DNA of 64,000 nt, taken from positions 1 to 64,000 of the forward strand of contig CAZKNH010000006.1 of NCBI GenBank assembly GCA_964553875.1, in the 5' to 3' direction. A model generated the notes under the pieces. The model had not been told where the DNA came from. It did not search any database and saw only the letters and a list, made by a program, of their open reading frames with translations. Source of the stretch: ZC4RG20 sp964553875 (lineage in GTDB: Bacteria; Pseudomonadota; Gammaproteobacteria; Steroidobacterales; Rariloculaceae). Made by a program: the position numbers and the translations under genes. Positions 62,230 through 64,000 of this stretch are shown here, piece by piece (position 1 is the first letter of the stretch; each line of letters starts with the position of its first letter).

Positions 62230-62769
62230 TCACCACATCAGGTCGTCGGGCACCTCGAAGCCCTTGTAGGCCTCGTCGACCTCGTCCGACGCCGCGCTCG
62301 TGGCCGTTTCGAGATTCACGACGGCGTTCGGATCTCGTTCCCGGAGCTTCTCGGCAATCGCCGGAGGCACGAGCGCGAAGCCAGTGCCGTAGCGGGCGAT
62401 CGCGAGGGCCCCGTCGACGAGCTGCCGACGCTGCTCGTCCGTCACGTAGATCCGCTTGATGTGCGGGCCGTCCTGGAAGTGGAACGGATCGCCGTCGTCG
62501 CTCGGCGGGATCCGATGCTGCTCGACGATCTGACGAATCTGCGCCGCCCGCGCCTTCGCCTCGGCCTTCTCCGCCTTGCGCCGGTTGAGCTCGCGGTCCC
62601 GCTCGGCCTTCTCCGCGCGGGCACGGTCCGCCGCGCTCGGCGTGGGCGGGGCAGCAGCCCGCTTCGGCTTCCGCGGCTGCGGCCGCCGAGCCGCCTGTTC
62701 GGCCTTCTTGACCTGTTCCTCCGTGACGAGGCCGACCTTCAGCAGCTGATCGCGAAGCGAACTACTCAT
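62230..62769 (-). CDS. DUF2058 family protein (YaiL-like)
   Basis: A 179-residue soluble protein. N-terminal SSSLRDQLLKVGLVTEEQVKKAE, then a long charged Ala/Arg/Lys/Glu helix (coiled coil, residues about 20-85). The C-terminal globular segment has HFQDGPHIKRIYVTDEQRRQL and IARYGTGFALVPPAIAEKL. DUF2058 (PF09831) proteins are common in Gammaproteobacteria and have been described as nucleoprotein- or polynucleotide-associated, with no proven activity. The presence of this family supports the taxonomic guess. Confidence 0.92.
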   Translation of the reverse strand: MSSSLRDQLLKVGLVTEEQVKKAEQAARRPQPRKPKRAAAPPTPSAADRARAEKAERDRELNRRKAEKAEAKARAAQIRQIVEQHRIPPSDDGDPFHFQDGPHIKRIYVTDEQRRQLVDGALAIARYGTGFALVPPAIAEKLRERDPNAVVNLETATSAASDEVDEAYKGFEVPDDLMW

Positions 62770-63169
62770 GTCATGGAGCGAGACGGGGCGTAACGGACGA
62801 GTCGAAGCCGCAGATACTTTCGTCGATTTTCGCCGGAGTGAAAAGACACGCCCCGTACAGGTGGCGAGCCACGCATCCCGCGCGTCGTCGGAGGCTGCCA
62901 GACGGCGTCAGCCCTTCTGGCCGCCGTGCCCCGTCCCGAAGCCCTCCCTCGCCGAGATGCACCAATTTGGTGCGTCGCGCGCCGTGGGGCAGGCATGGCT
63001 CGGCGATTAAGCCCTATGAATCCAACGACTTCGACACGTCGAGCCACGTCGGCGAGCTGGCACACACGTTGCAGTTGGTCGTACGAGTCCCGCGCAGCCC
63101 TCGTGATGACCCCCGCTGATCGGGACTTCAACAGGAACGCGCACACTGACGACCATGGAGAGGACGGAC
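62770..63169. other. 400 bases without a convincing gene
   Basis: Several open frames exist on both strands but none has a recognisable domain, a good ribosome binding site and protein-like composition. It includes a locally AT-richer segment around 62945-63030. Confidence 0.5.
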
Positions 63170-63376
63170 ATGACCCTTGCGGACCGACGCCCGGCGCTCG
63201 TCGACGAGCTGTACGCCGAGGCAGCCGAATTTCTAACGAAGCCGAGAGAACGCTACGCGGCCCGCGCGTCGCACGGTGCCGTCGACGGCACCGATTCGGG
63301 TGCACCGCCCTGTCGACCCTTTACCCGCCCTGGTCCGTTGCCGCCGGAACGGCCGCGCCTCGACGAGGGACGGTAG
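63170..63376 (+). CDS. Small hypothetical ORF, doubtful
   Basis: A 68-residue frame with GAGAGGA before the ATG at 63170. The first 40 residues (TLADRRPALVDELYAEAAEF) look protein-like; the rest is Pro/Arg-rich and overlaps the end of the convergent membrane-protein gene by 56 bases. It could be a real small gene, a broken remnant of a longer gene, or chance. No family recognised. Confidence 0.25.
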   Translation: MTLADRRPALVDELYAEAAEFLTKPRERYAARASHGAVDGTDSGAPPCRPFTRPGPLPPERPRLDEGR

Positions 63377-63851
63377 GCTTTCTCGCTGCACGAACGATGG
63401 GCGGCGCAAGGACGAGCATCTGCAGCACGAGCAACGCCCCGACCAAACGCCCGAAGACGTCGCCGAGCTTCCAAGCGGCGAGGTCCGTGCTGCCGATGCC
63501 GATACCGATCACGAGTAGCATGGCCGCGACGCTCGCCTGGCGCGCGACCGTCGCGAATCGGGACCGATAGAGCCCGAGGCCGAACGACACGCTCGCCGCG
63601 ACGGCCGCGCAAGCCAGCGCGACGAGGTAAACGTGCTGGTTGAGCACGCTGCTCGCGACGGTCGCGTCATTCCACTGAACGACGATCAGCACGCCAATCG
63701 TGCCGAGCACGAATGCGACGACCGTGCCGCACACGAGGCCCGAAAAGCGGCGCTCCTCGATGAACGCGTACCACACGTACGCGACGAGTATCGCCGCGAC
63801 GGCCCAGACGACGAAGAAGAGAAAATAGCCGGCCGGCGAAACACCCGTCAT
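63321..63851 (-). CDS. Five-helix membrane protein of unknown function
   Basis: A 176-residue protein with about five transmembrane segments: SPAGYFLFFVVWAVAAILVA, VCGTVVAFVLGTIGVLIVV, VYLVALACAAVAASVSFGL, ASVAAMLLVIGIGIGS and FGRLVGALLVLQMLVLAPPI. The C-terminus is Arg/Pro/Ala-rich. No family or catalytic motif recognised. Monocistronic at the right end of the window. Confidence 0.7.
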   Translation of the reverse strand: MTGVSPAGYFLFFVVWAVAAILVAYVWYAFIEERRFSGLVCGTVVAFVLGTIGVLIVVQWNDATVASSVLNQHVYLVALACAAVAASVSFGLGLYRSRFATVARQASVAAMLLVIGIGIGSTDLAAWKLGDVFGRLVGALLVLQMLVLAPPIVRAARKPTVPRRGAAVPAATDQGG

Positions 63852-64000
63852 CGACTTGGCTCAGCCCGCACCGTCGCGGGACCGCGAAAGTCTAACCCTC
63901 GATCACGTCCAGCATCAAACGCCGGCGAGCCGCAGCCGCAGGTGACACCCGGCAAGCTGTCGGCTCCGTCAAGAAGTGACTGACGCCTCCGCGCGATCTG

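Overview
The window is about 64 kb of GC-rich (roughly two-thirds G+C) bacterial chromosome. It contains a run of exactly 100 N at 28015-28114, so it comes from a scaffolded draft or metagenome assembly. The gene content suggests a free-living, aerobic gammaproteobacterium-like Pseudomonadota of the marine or soil oligotroph type. It includes a TonB-dependent receptor, SapC, a DUF2058 protein, the retropepsin-like protease/inactive transglutaminase/ATP-grasp operon, PQQ dehydrogenases, many Tat- or Sec-exported proteins, and DUF1552/DUF1592 proteins. Taxonomy is inferred from gene families only. I see no rRNA, tRNA, CRISPR array, phage genes or transposase. Mobile-like signal is limited to small palindromic intergenic repeats.

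Layout. 0-9 kb: 5' part of a PQQ dehydrogenase lipoprotein gene, an acyl-CoA-dehydrogenase-type flavoprotein, a translationally coupled protease/transmembrane transglutaminase/ATP-grasp operon, an NlpE-like lipoprotein and a TonB-dependent receptor. 9-21 kb: SDR, hydrolases, an MBL-fold hydrolase, a GGDEF protein, an SGNH esterase, a DUF6152-linked operon of secreted proteins, SapC, a PhyH-type dioxygenase and a carboxylesterase. 21-37 kb: two copies, in opposite orientation, of one four-gene module. The module encodes a diheme-type DUF1587/1592/1588/1585 protein, a Tat-exported DUF1552 protein, an exported ankyrin-repeat protein with a conserved CxxC, and an exported MBL-fold protein whose zinc ligands are lost. 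Between the copies lie an Ogt-type methyltransferase, the assembly gap, a DUF8021-like protein and a secreted protein. 37-42 kb: an operon with a cupin, three kinds of small secreted protein, and two CHRD-domain proteins. 42-54 kb: an ADOP-type permease, a canonical MBL hydrolase divergent from a patatin-like protein, a MatC-like transporter, a deaminase, OsmC, DUF937 and an EEP-type nuclease/phosphatase. 54-59.3 kb: a quinoprotein operon whose dehydrogenase carries the Asp-Tyr-Asp signature of lanthanide-dependent enzymes, with cytochrome c and a fusion of periplasmic binding protein and beta-propeller. 59.5-64 kb: a glycine-zipper protein, an ABC-2 exporter pair, a DUF2058 protein and an unknown membrane protein.

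How the parts work together. The quinoprotein set forms a plausible periplasmic alcohol oxidation chain (dehydrogenase to cytochrome c, with accessory proteins). The duplicated module looks like an uncharacterised periplasmic heme-containing complex with an ankyrin scaffold and a catalytically dead MBL partner. It is the best candidate here for an undescribed system. Around it are repeated secreted families (DUF6152, CHRD, and a family marked by a 'G-R-W-E-G-D-T-L-V-V-E-T' type motif), which suggests local expansion of an exported protein repertoire. Several starts are GTG or TTG. Many exported-protein genes have a GGGGGA-type ribosome binding site.
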